From the NCBI RefSeq assembly GCF_001766835.1, contig NZ_LKEU01000043.1, positions 1 to 64,000 of the forward strand: a DNA stretch of 64,000 nt, in the 5' to 3' direction. The DNA comes from Acetobacterium wieringae. Its GTDB lineage: Bacteria > Bacillota > Clostridia > Eubacteriales > Eubacteriaceae. The first letter of the stretch is position 1, and each line of letters begins with the position of its first letter. Positions 8,509-16,663 of the stretch are shown here, piece after piece. A model generated the notes under the pieces. That model ran no database searches. It saw only the letters and a program-made list of their open reading frames with translations, and had not been told where the DNA came from. The translations under genes were made by a program, and so were the position numbers.

Positions 8509-8581
8509 CTTCATCCTCCATTTCAAATCCGACAAATGCAACCACATTGTTGGTTGATCCTCTGGCCGCCGGGATTTATAA

Positions 8582-8614
8582 TTGAATCATACAACAGGAT
8601 GTTGGATGATTCAA
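8582..8614. promoter_or_regulatory. Hyphenated dyad, candidate TetR operator (copy 2)
   Basis: It is identical to 3429-3461: TTGAATCAT and ATGATTCAA arms with inner CAACA/TGTTG, just before the AAGGAGG of the intact glycosyltransferase. Confidence 0.6.
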
Positions 8615-8626
8615 GGAGGAACGACT

Positions 8627-9862
8627 ATGATTACAATTCTTTGTTCGGGATCTCGGGGGGATTTTCAGCCCTATATTGCTCTTGCCCAGGAACTGCAAAA
8701 GTTGGGAAAAACCGTGCGGATTACCGGCGGTAAAAGTTTTGAAGACTTTATCAAAAGCTACGGCATCGATTTTTATCCACTATCGGCTGATTATCAGTCC
8801 GCCGAGATTGAACCTAAATTGCTTCAGGATGCCCAATCATCGGATAATCCCCTTAAAATGATCTTGACCTTTAACAAAATGAAAAAATATGTGATTGGCC
8901 TAACCGCCGAAATGTTTGCGGCTTGTCAGGGCAGTGAACTGATTGTTTACCATCCAGGCTGTTCGATTGGTTATTTTGCCGGCGCCAAGTTGGGTATCCC
9001 GACGATCCTGGCGGCGCCCTTTCCGATGCACAAAACCACCGAAGTGGCTTCACTGATCGCCTACGGTAAAAACATCATGCCCAAAGCAGTAAGTTACAAG
9101 CTCTTGCAGGGGATGCTGTGGATGGCAGGAAAGACCGGCATTAAAACCTTTTTCAAAAAAGAATATGGCAAACTCCCCGAGGATTTTGGCAGCCCTTTTG
9201 AAAAAATAGATCACGCCCATCCGGCCATTATCTCCTGCAGTAATTTTGTCTTTCCCCGGCCCCAGGACTGGAACGCCGATATCCATCAGAATGGCTATTG
9301 GTTTGTGACCGAAACGGATGATTATACCCCCGCCAAAGAATTGGCGGACTTGCTGGCAGCGGGTGAAAAACCGCTATATTTCGGCTTTGGCAGCGTTTTT
9401 GACAGCAACCAGCAGGTCGAGACGGTCGCCATCATTATCGAAGCCCTTCGACAAACCGGCAAGCGCGGGATCATCTCTGGTATGGGGACGATTGACAACT
9501 TGCCGAAAAACCTGCTGGCGATTAACAATATCCCCCACAGCTGGCTGTTTGAGCGGGTTTCTCTGGTTTGTCATCATGGTGGTGCCGGCACCACCGCCGC
9601 TGGCTTTCAAGCCGGTATCCCAAGCATCATCGTGCCATTTTCCAATGACCAATTTGCCTGGGCTCACCGATCCTATGACCTCGGGGTTGGCGCAAAGCCG
9701 ATTTACCGTAAGCATTTAACCACTGTCAAGCTGGCGGCAGCGATTCAATATGCCCTAACCGATACGATTATCACGAATGCCCAAAAGCTGGGCCACAATA
9801 TTGGGACTGAAAATGGTGCCCGGGATGGCGCCCAAATAATAGTGGATTATCTGGAGCGGTAG
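8627..9862 (+). CDS. GT1-family UDP-glycosyltransferase (COG1819-like), intact copy
   Basis: The start at 8627 is set by AAGGAGG and gives 411 residues of typical GT-B length. The N-terminal glycine-rich ILCSGSRGDFQPY is the acceptor-side Rossmann start. Near residues 315-323 HHGGAGTTAAG is the GT1 donor motif that contacts the nucleotide-sugar, followed by GIPSIIVPFSNDQFAWA. The family glycosylates lipids, sterols or antibiotics such as macrolides. Position next to a TetR regulator, and next to a Mef-like exporter in the sister copy, suggests detoxification or glycolipid synthesis; the substrate cannot be told. It is the only functional copy of the two. Confidence 0.85.
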   Translation: MITILCSGSRGDFQPYIALAQELQKLGKTVRITGGKSFEDFIKSYGIDFYPLSADYQSAEIEPKLLQDAQSSDNPLKMILTFNKMKKYVIGLTAEMFAACQGSELIVYHPGCSIGYFAGAKLGIPTILAAPFPMHKTTEVASLIAYGKNIMPKAVSYKLLQGMLWMAGKTGIKTFFKKEYGKLPEDFGSPFEKIDHAHPAIISCSNFVFPRPQDWNADIHQNGYWFVTETDDYTPAKELADLLAAGEKPLYFGFGSVFDSNQQVETVAIIIEALRQTGKRGIISGMGTIDNLPKNLLAINNIPHSWLFERVSLVCHHGGAGTTAAGFQAGIPSIIVPFSNDQFAWAHRSYDLGVGAKPIYRKHLTTVKLAAAIQYALTDTIITNAQKLGHNIGTENGARDGAQIIVDYLER

Positions 9863-9926
9863 CTTTATGAAAAAAATCTAGCCTGAGATAAATCATTCTT
9901 TTCCCTTTAAGAACTCTGCTCCTGCT

Positions 9927-10020
9927 GAGACAGTCTTAGAAATTGTGTAATCCCCGTGTTTGATGTAAAATAAATACATTAGTCAGGAGGTTTTTATTTT
10001 GGCTAGAAGAAAAGAATCCT
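9927..10020 (+). mobile_element. Solo end fragment of an IS256-family element
   Basis: Compared with the start side of the complete IS256 element (read on its own coding strand from 12338), this stretch shares AATTGTGTAA, GATGTA.AATAAATACATTAG and CAGGAGGTTTTTATT, then TTGGCTAGAAGAAAAGAATC where the transposase would begin (first codons of ARRKES). The rest of the transposase is absent. It is a decayed end, possibly of the element involved in forming repeat copy 2. The remainder of 9878-10268 has no recognisable gene. Confidence 0.65.
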
Positions 10021-10268
10021 CCTGCATTTAAATTATTATGCATAATTTATCTTTAACAAGATGTGACAACTTGTGTGGAAGGGGTTTTTTAGATAAAAAG
10101 TGACTCGATATAACTATCAGATCGCTTAATAATCTCTTTTTATTCATTTGTAATGCGGGCGTGCAGTCACCCAATTTTATGAATAACGCAAGTGTTCCAA
10201 CTACCGAATAGATATTTTATGTTGATATCTATTTATAATTTATTATTCGATGAAAGTGAGAAAAGCTA

Positions 10269-10754
10269 ATGTTTAGAGAAATGAGAAGAGGTAAACAATT
10301 ATTATCAACTGAAGATACTATCGCAGTAATGAATAGAAACACCAATGGTGTTTTGGCCTGTTTAGGAGATGAAGATTATCCTTACGCTATCCCATTAAGC
10401 TACGTCTATTTTAATGACAAAATCTATTTTCATTCAGCAAAAACTGGTCATAAAATTGATGCCATCACAAACAATTCAAAAGTGTCTTTTTCAGTCACCG
10501 ATGAAGATACGATTATAAGCAAGGAATACACAACTTATTTTCGCAGTGTTATTGCTTTTGGTAAAGCAAGAATTGTGGAAGGTGATGAAAAGTTGGGCGC
10601 ATTCCTCTCTTTAGTAAAAAAATACTCAGGCGATCAACCCGAAAAATCCCAGCACAAAGAAATAGACGAATGCTTACACGCTTACATTATTGCAATTGAC
10701 ATTGAACACATAACCGGCAAGGAAGCAATTGAATTTGTCAGAGCAAAAAAATAA
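10269..10754 (+). CDS. Pyridoxamine 5'-phosphate oxidase-like flavoprotein (NimA-like)
   Basis: The 161-residue protein has the split-barrel FMN-binding pattern: MRRGKQLLSTEDTIAVMNRNTNGVLACLGDEDYPYAIPLSYVY, then KIYFHSAKTGHKIDAI. This pattern is typical of the NimA/PPOX-like group, some members of which reduce nitroimidazoles to harmless amines. The start follows GAAAGTGAGAAAAGC without a strong Shine-Dalgarno. It is a single gene flanked by IS256 sequences on both sides, so it may have been carried or isolated by IS activity. The physiological substrate is unknown. Confidence 0.75.
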   Translation: MFREMRRGKQLLSTEDTIAVMNRNTNGVLACLGDEDYPYAIPLSYVYFNDKIYFHSAKTGHKIDAITNNSKVSFSVTDEDTIISKEYTTYFRSVIAFGKARIVEGDEKLGAFLSLVKKYSGDQPEKSQHKEIDECLHAYIIAIDIEHITGKEAIEFVRAKK

Positions 10755-10792
10755 TCATTCCCGAGTTACATGTTGCTATCCATAAGTCTTGA

Positions 10793-10849
10793 TGGTTCAC
10801 TGCCAGCTTTATGCACTGTTAACCACTAATTCTTAAAAAAACAAAACCA
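10793..10849. repeat. Left part of a copy of the corrinoid-gene 3' flank
   Basis: GGTTCACtGCCAGCTTTATGCAC and the following bases match 24221-24268, which lies downstream of the corrinoid protein gene. The match resumes after the IS256 element at 12339, showing that the element inserted into this copied flank. Confidence 0.65.
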
Positions 10850-12338
10850 GGGAGCGTTTCAAGTTTTGTGTATTTGCGAAAATTGATATAGAATAGAGTA
10901 TTTAATTAAGGGGCAAGGGCATTGAAATGACGCTTGCCCCTTACCTGTATTATAATCCGAATTGATTGCATGTCAATAAAAAGCAAGTCTGGATCTAACT
11001 CCGGAATGCCCTGATGTGATTATGGGGGATTAATCCAGGCGCTCAGAAAAAAATATTTCCAGCTGGGAGTGAATCTGGCCCCAATCTTTTCTCCGCCCGG
11101 TCCACTTTTGGGTGATATCCATGGTGGCCAGATACAGCATTTTAAAGAGACTATCATCGGTTGGGAATACGGTTTTGCTTTTCGTCACTTTTCGGAGCTG
11201 TCGGTTGAATCCCTCAATGGAATTGGTTGTATAAATGAGGGTTCGAACTTCCTGCGGATATTTGAAATAGGTCGCGAGTTTCGGCCAGTTGTTTCGCCAG
11301 GAATCCGGAATTTTTGGATATTTTTTGCCCCATTTTTCCTCAAATGTAGCCAGTTCACTCAAAGCAGCATCTTCAGTTGGCGCCGTATAAACCCGCTTCA
11401 GATCGGCCATGAGTGACCGGATATCTTTATAGGAAACAAACCGGGTGGTATTTCTGATCTGGTGGATGATGCATTGCTGGATTTCAGTTTTAGGGAAGAC
11501 GGCTTCGATCGCATTGGAAAATCCGGTCAACCCATCCACACAGGCAATCAGAATATCTTCGACACCACGATTTCTTAATCCATTCATGACGGAAAGCCAG
11601 AATTTGGCACTTTCATTTTCCCCAATCCATAAACCCAGCACATCCCGGCACCCGTCCATGTTGATCCCGATGGCGATATAAACGGCCTTCTTGATAATCT
11701 GGCCTTCGCTTCGCACATGGAAATGAATCGCATCCATAAAAACGACGGCGTAGATTTCTTCCAATGGCCGATTCTGCCATTCTTTGGCAATCGGCAGAAT
11801 TTTATCCGTCACCCGGCTGATGGTACTATCGGACATCTCGATCCCATAGAGATCTTTAATGTGCGTCTCAATATCGCTGGTGGTCATGCCTTTAGCATAC
11901 ATGGAAATGATTTTTGCTTCAATGTCCTGAGTCAGGGTATTTTTGTGTTTCGGCATCAATTGGGGTTCAAACTCCCCATTCCGGTCTCTGGGAACATCAA
12001 TTTCCATATCACCCAGACTGGTATGGACTGTTTTCTTCGAATAGCCGTTCCGGCTGTTCTCGGTTTCCTTGTTTCGATAATCATAGCGGGTATAACCCAG
12101 TTCGTCATCCAATTCAGCGGTGAGACCGCCTTCCAGCACTTGGCGCATCATTTCCTTCATCAGTTCCTGGATGTCATTTGGATCTTTGATGGGATTTTCG
12201 CTTAGAAAACTTTCCACTAATTTCCGACGATTCTTTTCTTCGTTACTTTCGTTTCTTCTTGCCATAATAAAAACCTCCTGGCTAATGTATTTATTCTACA
12301 TCAACCACGAGGTTTACACAATTTTTGAAACGGTCTCC
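10850..12338 (-). mobile_element. Complete IS256-family insertion sequence
   Basis: About 1.49 kb. The right end (read inward) begins GGAGACCGTTTCAAAAATTG and the left end GGGAGCGTTTCAAGTTTTG, forming imperfect inverted repeats. A seven-base direct repeat AAAACCA flanks it (10843-10849 and 12339-12345), consistent with an IS256-type target duplication. It carries one transposase gene and splits the copied corrinoid 3' flank. Confidence 0.85.
11030..12265 (-). CDS. IS256-family transposase
   Basis: The 411-residue DDE enzyme (COG3328 type) has DDE residues within VVFMDAIHFHV, CVDGLTGF and SIEGFNRQLRKVTK. The C-terminal QKWTGRRKDWGQIHSQLEIFF is a standard ending of the family. It starts behind CAGGAGG. 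The frame is intact, so the element may be active. It catalyses transposition of its own element through the inverted-repeat ends described above. Confidence 0.95.
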   Translation of the reverse strand: MARRNESNEEKNRRKLVESFLSENPIKDPNDIQELMKEMMRQVLEGGLTAELDDELGYTRYDYRNKETENSRNGYSKKTVHTSLGDMEIDVPRDRNGEFEPQLMPKHKNTLTQDIEAKIISMYAKGMTTSDIETHIKDLYGIEMSDSTISRVTDKILPIAKEWQNRPLEEIYAVVFMDAIHFHVRSEGQIIKKAVYIAIGINMDGCRDVLGLWIGENESAKFWLSVMNGLRNRGVEDILIACVDGLTGFSNAIEAVFPKTEIQQCIIHQIRNTTRFVSYKDIRSLMADLKRVYTAPTEDAALSELATFEEKWGKKYPKIPDSWRNNWPKLATYFKYPQEVRTLIYTTNSIEGFNRQLRKVTKSKTVFPTDDSLFKMLYLATMDITQKWTGRRKDWGQIHSQLEIFFSERLD

Positions 12339-12366
12339 AAAACCATTCTTACAAAAATAAGAATAC

Positions 12367-12398
12367 AAAAAGATCTGGCAAAAAAACCAGATCTTTTT
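12367..12398 (-). terminator. Terminator copy of the corrinoid gene remnant
   Basis: AAAAAGATCTGG pairs with CCAGATCTTTTT around an A-rich loop. It is the counterpart of 24301-24331 behind the intact corrinoid protein gene. Confidence 0.65.
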
Positions 12399-12421
12399 AT
12401 ATTTCAGAAACGCTAACTTTT

Positions 12422-12580
12422 TTAAGCAATCAGTTCTTTTGCTTTAACAGCGGCACTGCCAACAACCGTTCCGATGACACCGGTTCCTAAAGAGTTGAAT
12501 ACATCACGAGCCATCACTGGTTTTAAAACTTCCACGCCTTTTGACATCGCTTTGGGGGCAATCAGCATTTCCGGAATCAT
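12422..12580 (-). pseudogene. Corrinoid protein gene remnant with in-frame internal deletion
   Basis: A 52-codon open frame reads MIPEMLIAPKAMSKGVEVLK, then GTVVGSAAVKAKELIA-stop. The first part matches residues 58-95 of the intact corrinoid protein (24355-24981), the last part residues 197-208. The B12-binding core with DxHxxG, SxL and GG is missing, and so is the N-terminal helical domain. The frame is preserved across the joint. It lies eight bases downstream of the old-yellow-enzyme-type gene, so that operon probably once ended with a corrinoid protein. A small stable peptide product cannot be excluded. Confidence 0.8.
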
Positions 12581-12588
12581 TTACGTGT

Positions 12589-14550
12589 TTAAATAATATC
12601 CATTGCGGCAAAGTAGCCCTCATGAACCGCTTTTTTTACAACACTCGCTCCGGTGCAATCGCCAATTGCCCTGAATGTTTCCCATTCCTCCCATTCACGA
12701 AGTTCTTCCACAATACCAGAATTGGGTAGACTGCCAACCGCATATAAGACGGTATCTGCTTCAACAAAATGTTCTACATTATTCTCGTCTTTATAAATAA
12801 CGCCATTTTCGAGAATTTTCGCGGTATTTGCACCAAGAATGCTTTGAATCTGATCCTTTTTCTGATCCATATATTCAAGCAGGGTCGGTCGATGTAACAT
12901 ATTCGCATCCTGTGCCAACTGGTTTGTGATTTCTAAAATTGTAACATGCTTCCCGAATTCAGCTAAATGAAGCGCCAATTCACAGCCAATCAGTCCACCA
13001 CCAATCAGAATGATTTTATCACCCATCTTTTCTGGCTGATAATAGGCCGCTGTCGCATGATATGCCTGATCGATCCCTTCAATATTGGGAACCCGTGGCG
13101 TAGCGCCGGCCGCTACAATAATTGCCTGTGGTTGCAGTTCTTCAAGTAAATCTCTGCTCGCCGCTGTATTTAATCTCACATCAATATCACGTTTTAATGT
13201 CTGTCGGACAAGGTAGTCGGTATATTTTTTCAAGTCATGCTTATGCGCATCATAATCAGTAAATAGTAGCGCCCCACCTAATTTTTCTTGATTGTCTACC
13301 AGGATCACCTGGTGACCCCGGTCACTTGCTGTGATCGCCGCCTGCATTCCGCCCGGGCCACCACCGACTACAAGCACCTTCTTCTTTTCTTCTACCGCTG
13401 GTGTATTTAAAAGGTAAGCTTCCTGTCCCGCTGTAGGATTGATATTACATTGGTAAAACCCATCATATAGACCCGCCATACAACAATTACAGCGAATGCA
13501 GGGACGAACCTCATCTTCTTTATTCTGCAATATTTTTTTTGGCAGATCACTATCGGCCAGAGTACCTCTTCCAATTGCGACAAAATCGAGAATTCCATCG
13601 GCTATCAAGCGTTCCATTTCAGCGGGATCATCATTAGCTCCAACCGCAGAAATCGCCGTTTTAATGCCAGCGTCTTTCAGTATCTTTGCATAAGGCACGT
13701 TGATAAAATGCGGCATCAAGGTTGACGTAAAACAATAATGTTCGGAATTATGATAATCCCCGGAAGAAATCTGAATGATATCCACAATACCTTCTAACAT
13801 TTTGCAAAACGCAATACAGTCCTCGACCGACCATCCGTTTGGTTGATGCTCATCGCCACTGATGCGAATTTCGATTACCACATCATCTCCAATTTTTTCC
13901 CGAACTGCTTTCAAAACCTGTAATGGGAATTTGGCTCTGTTTTCAATGGATCCACCATATTCATCTGTTCTGGTATTCCATACCGGTGATAAGAACTGCG
14001 CCAGCAGCCACCCATGGCAGCACTGGATCATTACTTCCTGAAAACCGGCGGTCTTTGCACAAAAAGCTGTTTCAGCGAAATCATTTGCGATCCGTTCCAT
14101 ATCATTTTCATCCATGGCTTTCACAGTTGTTCCACTTTCTTTCACAAATGAAACGGGTCCGATGGGTGACCCATGTTCCTGATTGAAGAAGGGTTCCGCA
14201 AATAATCCTGCATGGGCCAACTGAATCGAAGGCACTGCGCCATGACGCTTAATTGCGTCAGTGTATTTTATCCAATCCTTGTTTGGCAGAATCATTCGTG
14301 AAAAATCAGGGCGAATTAAATCAACATTTGGCCGTCTGATCGCATCCACATTATTCACGGGAGTTTCTCCATAGGTTACACCAGCGGCACCACCTCTGGC
14401 CTTTTTTTCGTAAAAAAGCACTGTTTTGAAATCAGGGGCGCCACTGTATTCATCGGGATATGTCATTCCGGTTGGCGTCGTCACAATTCGATTACGAAAC
14501 GTAATATTTCTAATCGTATACGGGCTGGCTAAGTTTTTATATTTTCTCAT
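12589..14550 (-). CDS. Old-yellow-enzyme / 2,4-dienoyl-CoA reductase-type FMN, Fe-S, FAD oxidoreductase
   Basis: The 653-residue protein has the full enoate reductase/FadH layout. Residues 1-340 form an FMN TIM barrel (substrate-side HAG near residue 113, and GWLLAQFLSP..NTRTDEYGGS). A [4Fe-4S] site uses Cys351, 354, 357 and 368. The C-terminal half has two dinucleotide motifs, VLVVGGGPGG near residue 393 and IILIGGGLIG near 515. Such enzymes reduce activated C=C bonds or act on methylated amines. It lies downstream of a PucR-type regulator on the same strand and next to GcvT-like demethylase genes, so reduction of an aromatic side chain or oxidation of a methylated amine are both possible. 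The start follows AAAGGTAGAA. Confidence 0.85.
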   Translation of the reverse strand: MRKYKNLASPYTIRNITFRNRIVTTPTGMTYPDEYSGAPDFKTVLFYEKKARGGAAGVTYGETPVNNVDAIRRPNVDLIRPDFSRMILPNKDWIKYTDAIKRHGAVPSIQLAHAGLFAEPFFNQEHGSPIGPVSFVKESGTTVKAMDENDMERIANDFAETAFCAKTAGFQEVMIQCCHGWLLAQFLSPVWNTRTDEYGGSIENRAKFPLQVLKAVREKIGDDVVIEIRISGDEHQPNGWSVEDCIAFCKMLEGIVDIIQISSGDYHNSEHYCFTSTLMPHFINVPYAKILKDAGIKTAISAVGANDDPAEMERLIADGILDFVAIGRGTLADSDLPKKILQNKEDEVRPCIRCNCCMAGLYDGFYQCNINPTAGQEAYLLNTPAVEEKKKVLVVGGGPGGMQAAITASDRGHQVILVDNQEKLGGALLFTDYDAHKHDLKKYTDYLVRQTLKRDIDVRLNTAASRDLLEELQPQAIIVAAGATPRVPNIEGIDQAYHATAAYYQPEKMGDKIILIGGGLIGCELALHLAEFGKHVTILEITNQLAQDANMLHRPTLLEYMDQKKDQIQSILGANTAKILENGVIYKDENNVEHFVEADTVLYAVGSLPNSGIVEELREWEEWETFRAIGDCTGASVVKKAVHEGYFAAMDII

Positions 14551-14642
14551 TTCTACCTTTCTATTTACAGACTGCTTCTGTTTTTGGCAACGCAGCTACA
14601 TCTGTTGTTTCATTCATTTTTATGAGTTCGGCATTTTTCCAT

Positions 14643-14683
14643 AAAAAATCCCCTGCTCAAGTAAAATTCTACTGGAGAAGGGG
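14643..14683 (-). terminator. Terminator between regulator and reductase genes
   Basis: A 14-bp stem with two mismatches (CCCCTTCTCCAGTA against TACTTGAGCAGGGG on the minus strand) is followed by ATTTTTT. It ends the regulator transcript and makes separate expression of the reductase likely. Confidence 0.65.
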
Positions 14684-14741
14684 TGTTATGTATACGTTTA
14701 TTTGCCCATATTTTGATTGTTATTTTGAACATTTTCACAAA

Positions 14742-15950
14742 TTATCTTGCCATTCGTTTCATCCGAAGCGAGAATTGTAAATTAAAACATAAATTTTCAT
14801 CATCTAAGTCCAAGTCAAAAAAATCCTCGATCCGCTTTAACCGGTAGTAAAGCGTATTTTTATGCATATGTAAGCGATCGGATGCTTTCTGGATATTTCT
14901 TCCTGCCTCGAGATATGCTTCAAGGCTATTTTCTAATAATGTTCCATTCTGATTATCGTATTCTTCGATCGTCCTTAGTATTGGCAAACAAAATTTGTTC
15001 AAATCATATTCTTTTGAAGCCAATTCCATAAAATGATACAACAGTATTTCCTCATAAAATATTAATGACTTTTCAACATTTAGTTTTTGATATACGCTTT
15101 GAATCGCCTGCATCTCCTGAAATGCACTTTTCACATCTAATATGTCTGCAAATCGGGTACTTACACCGATTCGGATTTCATAGTTGCTGAAGATATTTTG
15201 AACTTTACTCAAGTAAGATTTGCTGAAATGTTTTTCTGAGATAACCATGATCAAACTTTCATCATATATAATACAGTAACAAAATGGTACCGAAGCTAAG
15301 AACGTTTCCCGAAGAAAGAATAATGACAATGTATTATTTTTACTATCATCAATTTTGATGCCAAGCAATCGCATTGATTCAGGGAAATCTAAATGCAGAG
15401 CCCGACACCTTTCCCTGATTTCGCTTGTGGAGGCCGTTGCTTCAATAATATCTTTAAAAATCCTAAAATAGGGTATCGTTTGCATTGCTGTACGTTCTTG
15501 ATATAATAATTCAAACAAAATAGCTTTGCAGACAATCACCAATAAATCCGAATCTTCACTGCTAAATGCTTCCTTTTCGACAATTGTCACTAAGGCAACC
15601 ACACCGTGCTTATCTCGAACACGACATCCTAAAAACCGAAACTGACTATACGAAAATTCCCCAATAACAGGAGTATCCTCTTCCATCAATTTCTTCATCA
15701 CCCCTGAATTTTCGGTGATGATACTTTTCTCAGAATTCAGGTAGCCTTGGGGTAATAACTCTTCCCAAATCTCCTTATGCCCATCGATCTGACTCTTAGC
15801 TAAAATTTTTCCACTAACATCATATATAAATAATGGATTGTTCATTACTTCTGCTGCTAAATCAGTGAAATGTTGCAGACCTCTTCTATCGATCAATGCA
15901 TTTAATATTTTATCTTTTCGCTCTGAATATGTTGCTTTTATAACAGCCAT
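14742..15950 (-). CDS. PucR/CdaR-type regulator A (402 residues)
   Basis: The C-terminal 60 residues are the PucR-type helix-turn-helix: LEAYLEAGRNIQKASDRLHMHKNTLYYRLKRIEDFFDLDL. Before it lies a degenerate cyclase-like region and an N-terminal sensory part (PLFIYDVSGKILAKS). PucR/CdaR proteins usually activate catabolic genes in response to the substrate. It is divergent from the collapsed GcvT-like gene at 16137 and the full GcvT-like gene at 16664, and upstream of the reductase, so it probably governs one or both units. It is shorter than the other three regulators of this type here. Confidence 0.8.
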   Translation of the reverse strand: MAVIKATYSERKDKILNALIDRRGLQHFTDLAAEVMNNPLFIYDVSGKILAKSQIDGHKEIWEELLPQGYLNSEKSIITENSGVMKKLMEEDTPVIGEFSYSQFRFLGCRVRDKHGVVALVTIVEKEAFSSEDSDLLVIVCKAILFELLYQERTAMQTIPYFRIFKDIIEATASTSEIRERCRALHLDFPESMRLLGIKIDDSKNNTLSLFFLRETFLASVPFCYCIIYDESLIMVISEKHFSKSYLSKVQNIFSNYEIRIGVSTRFADILDVKSAFQEMQAIQSVYQKLNVEKSLIFYEEILLYHFMELASKEYDLNKFCLPILRTIEEYDNQNGTLLENSLEAYLEAGRNIQKASDRLHMHKNTLYYRLKRIEDFFDLDLDDENLCFNLQFSLRMKRMAR

Positions 15951-16136
15951 CGTATTTTCTCCTACATAAAACCTTTATGTCATTATACCATTGGTTAATT
16001 AAGATAACCGTAAAAAAGTATAAATAACCATTTGTATAAAAGTTCAAAATAAAAGTAAATCAATGGAAGAAATCACATATCGAACGTTTCTATTTTAAGT
16101 TATGATAATTTCATCTTAGAGAAAGAGGTATATTTA

Positions 16137-16409
16137 ATGAATTCCCAAAACACATTATCATTTGTACCACACATTCCCAACAATGTACCAGAAGTAAAGG
16201 TAATGGTCGCACCAGAAGGATTGTGGCATCCGATGACCGATGGTACTTGGCCGCTCCATCCTTTTGCCTATGATAAATGGGAGATAGCGGAATTGAGCTG
16301 GCATGATACCTGCTATATCCATGCAGGTTTGAATCCATTTCTGCAATTCGCTGTAAATAGAAACGAAAATTTTGATACGGAAACCATTCCACATCCGATT
16401 TTTGATTAA
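16137..16409 (+). CDS. Collapsed GcvT/LigM-like methyltransferase: N-terminus joined to C-terminus
   Basis: The 90-residue frame starts behind AGAGGTATATTTA. Residues 1-74 match the N-terminus of the full-length GcvT-like protein at 16664 (same spacing of APEGLWHPM, ELSWHDTCYIHAGLNPFL). The last 16 residues (RNENFDTETIPHPIFD) match its extreme C-terminus (RNESFDVENIPHPQF). About 355 middle residues, including the whole folate-binding domain, are missing, and the frame is kept. Most likely a deletion remnant, though with intact start and stop it may still be translated. The 254 bases to the next gene hold nothing recognised beyond a short hairpin near 16424. Confidence 0.75.
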   Translation: MNSQNTLSFVPHIPNNVPEVKVMVAPEGLWHPMTDGTWPLHPFAYDKWEIAELSWHDTCYIHAGLNPFLQFAVNRNENFDTETIPHPIFD

Positions 16410-16663
16410 TTCGCTTGGTATTTATCCGTGGGTTCTTACGGATGATCTCAATTTGCAGACTGGATCCTGACTTTTTAGAACTTGGAACCGAGATTATGGT
16501 TCTCTGAGGAGACCCGGGTTTGCATCAGAAGAAAATTCGTACCAAAGTAGTCCGATTCCCTTGCAATAACGTCTTGCGAAACGAAAGTACCGACGTGTCC
16601 ACACTGCCAAAAGCAAAATCATGAAAAAAATACAAATCAATTCAAACTCCAGGAGGAATAAAA

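Larger units (their letters stand above)
7937..9877. repeat. Direct repeat copy 2: tetR-glycosyltransferase module
   Basis: This is the partner of 2784-4710. The right end stops within ATGAAAAAAAT, the first codons of the efflux gene that follows copy 1; here the next codons are ATC TAG and no efflux gene follows. An IS256-type end fragment lies 50 bases further on. Confidence 0.9.

Noticed and set aside
11069..12416. Plus-strand frames opposite the IS256 transposase
   Set aside because: The transposase frame explains the region fully; the opposite frames have no ribosome binding sites and no family pattern.
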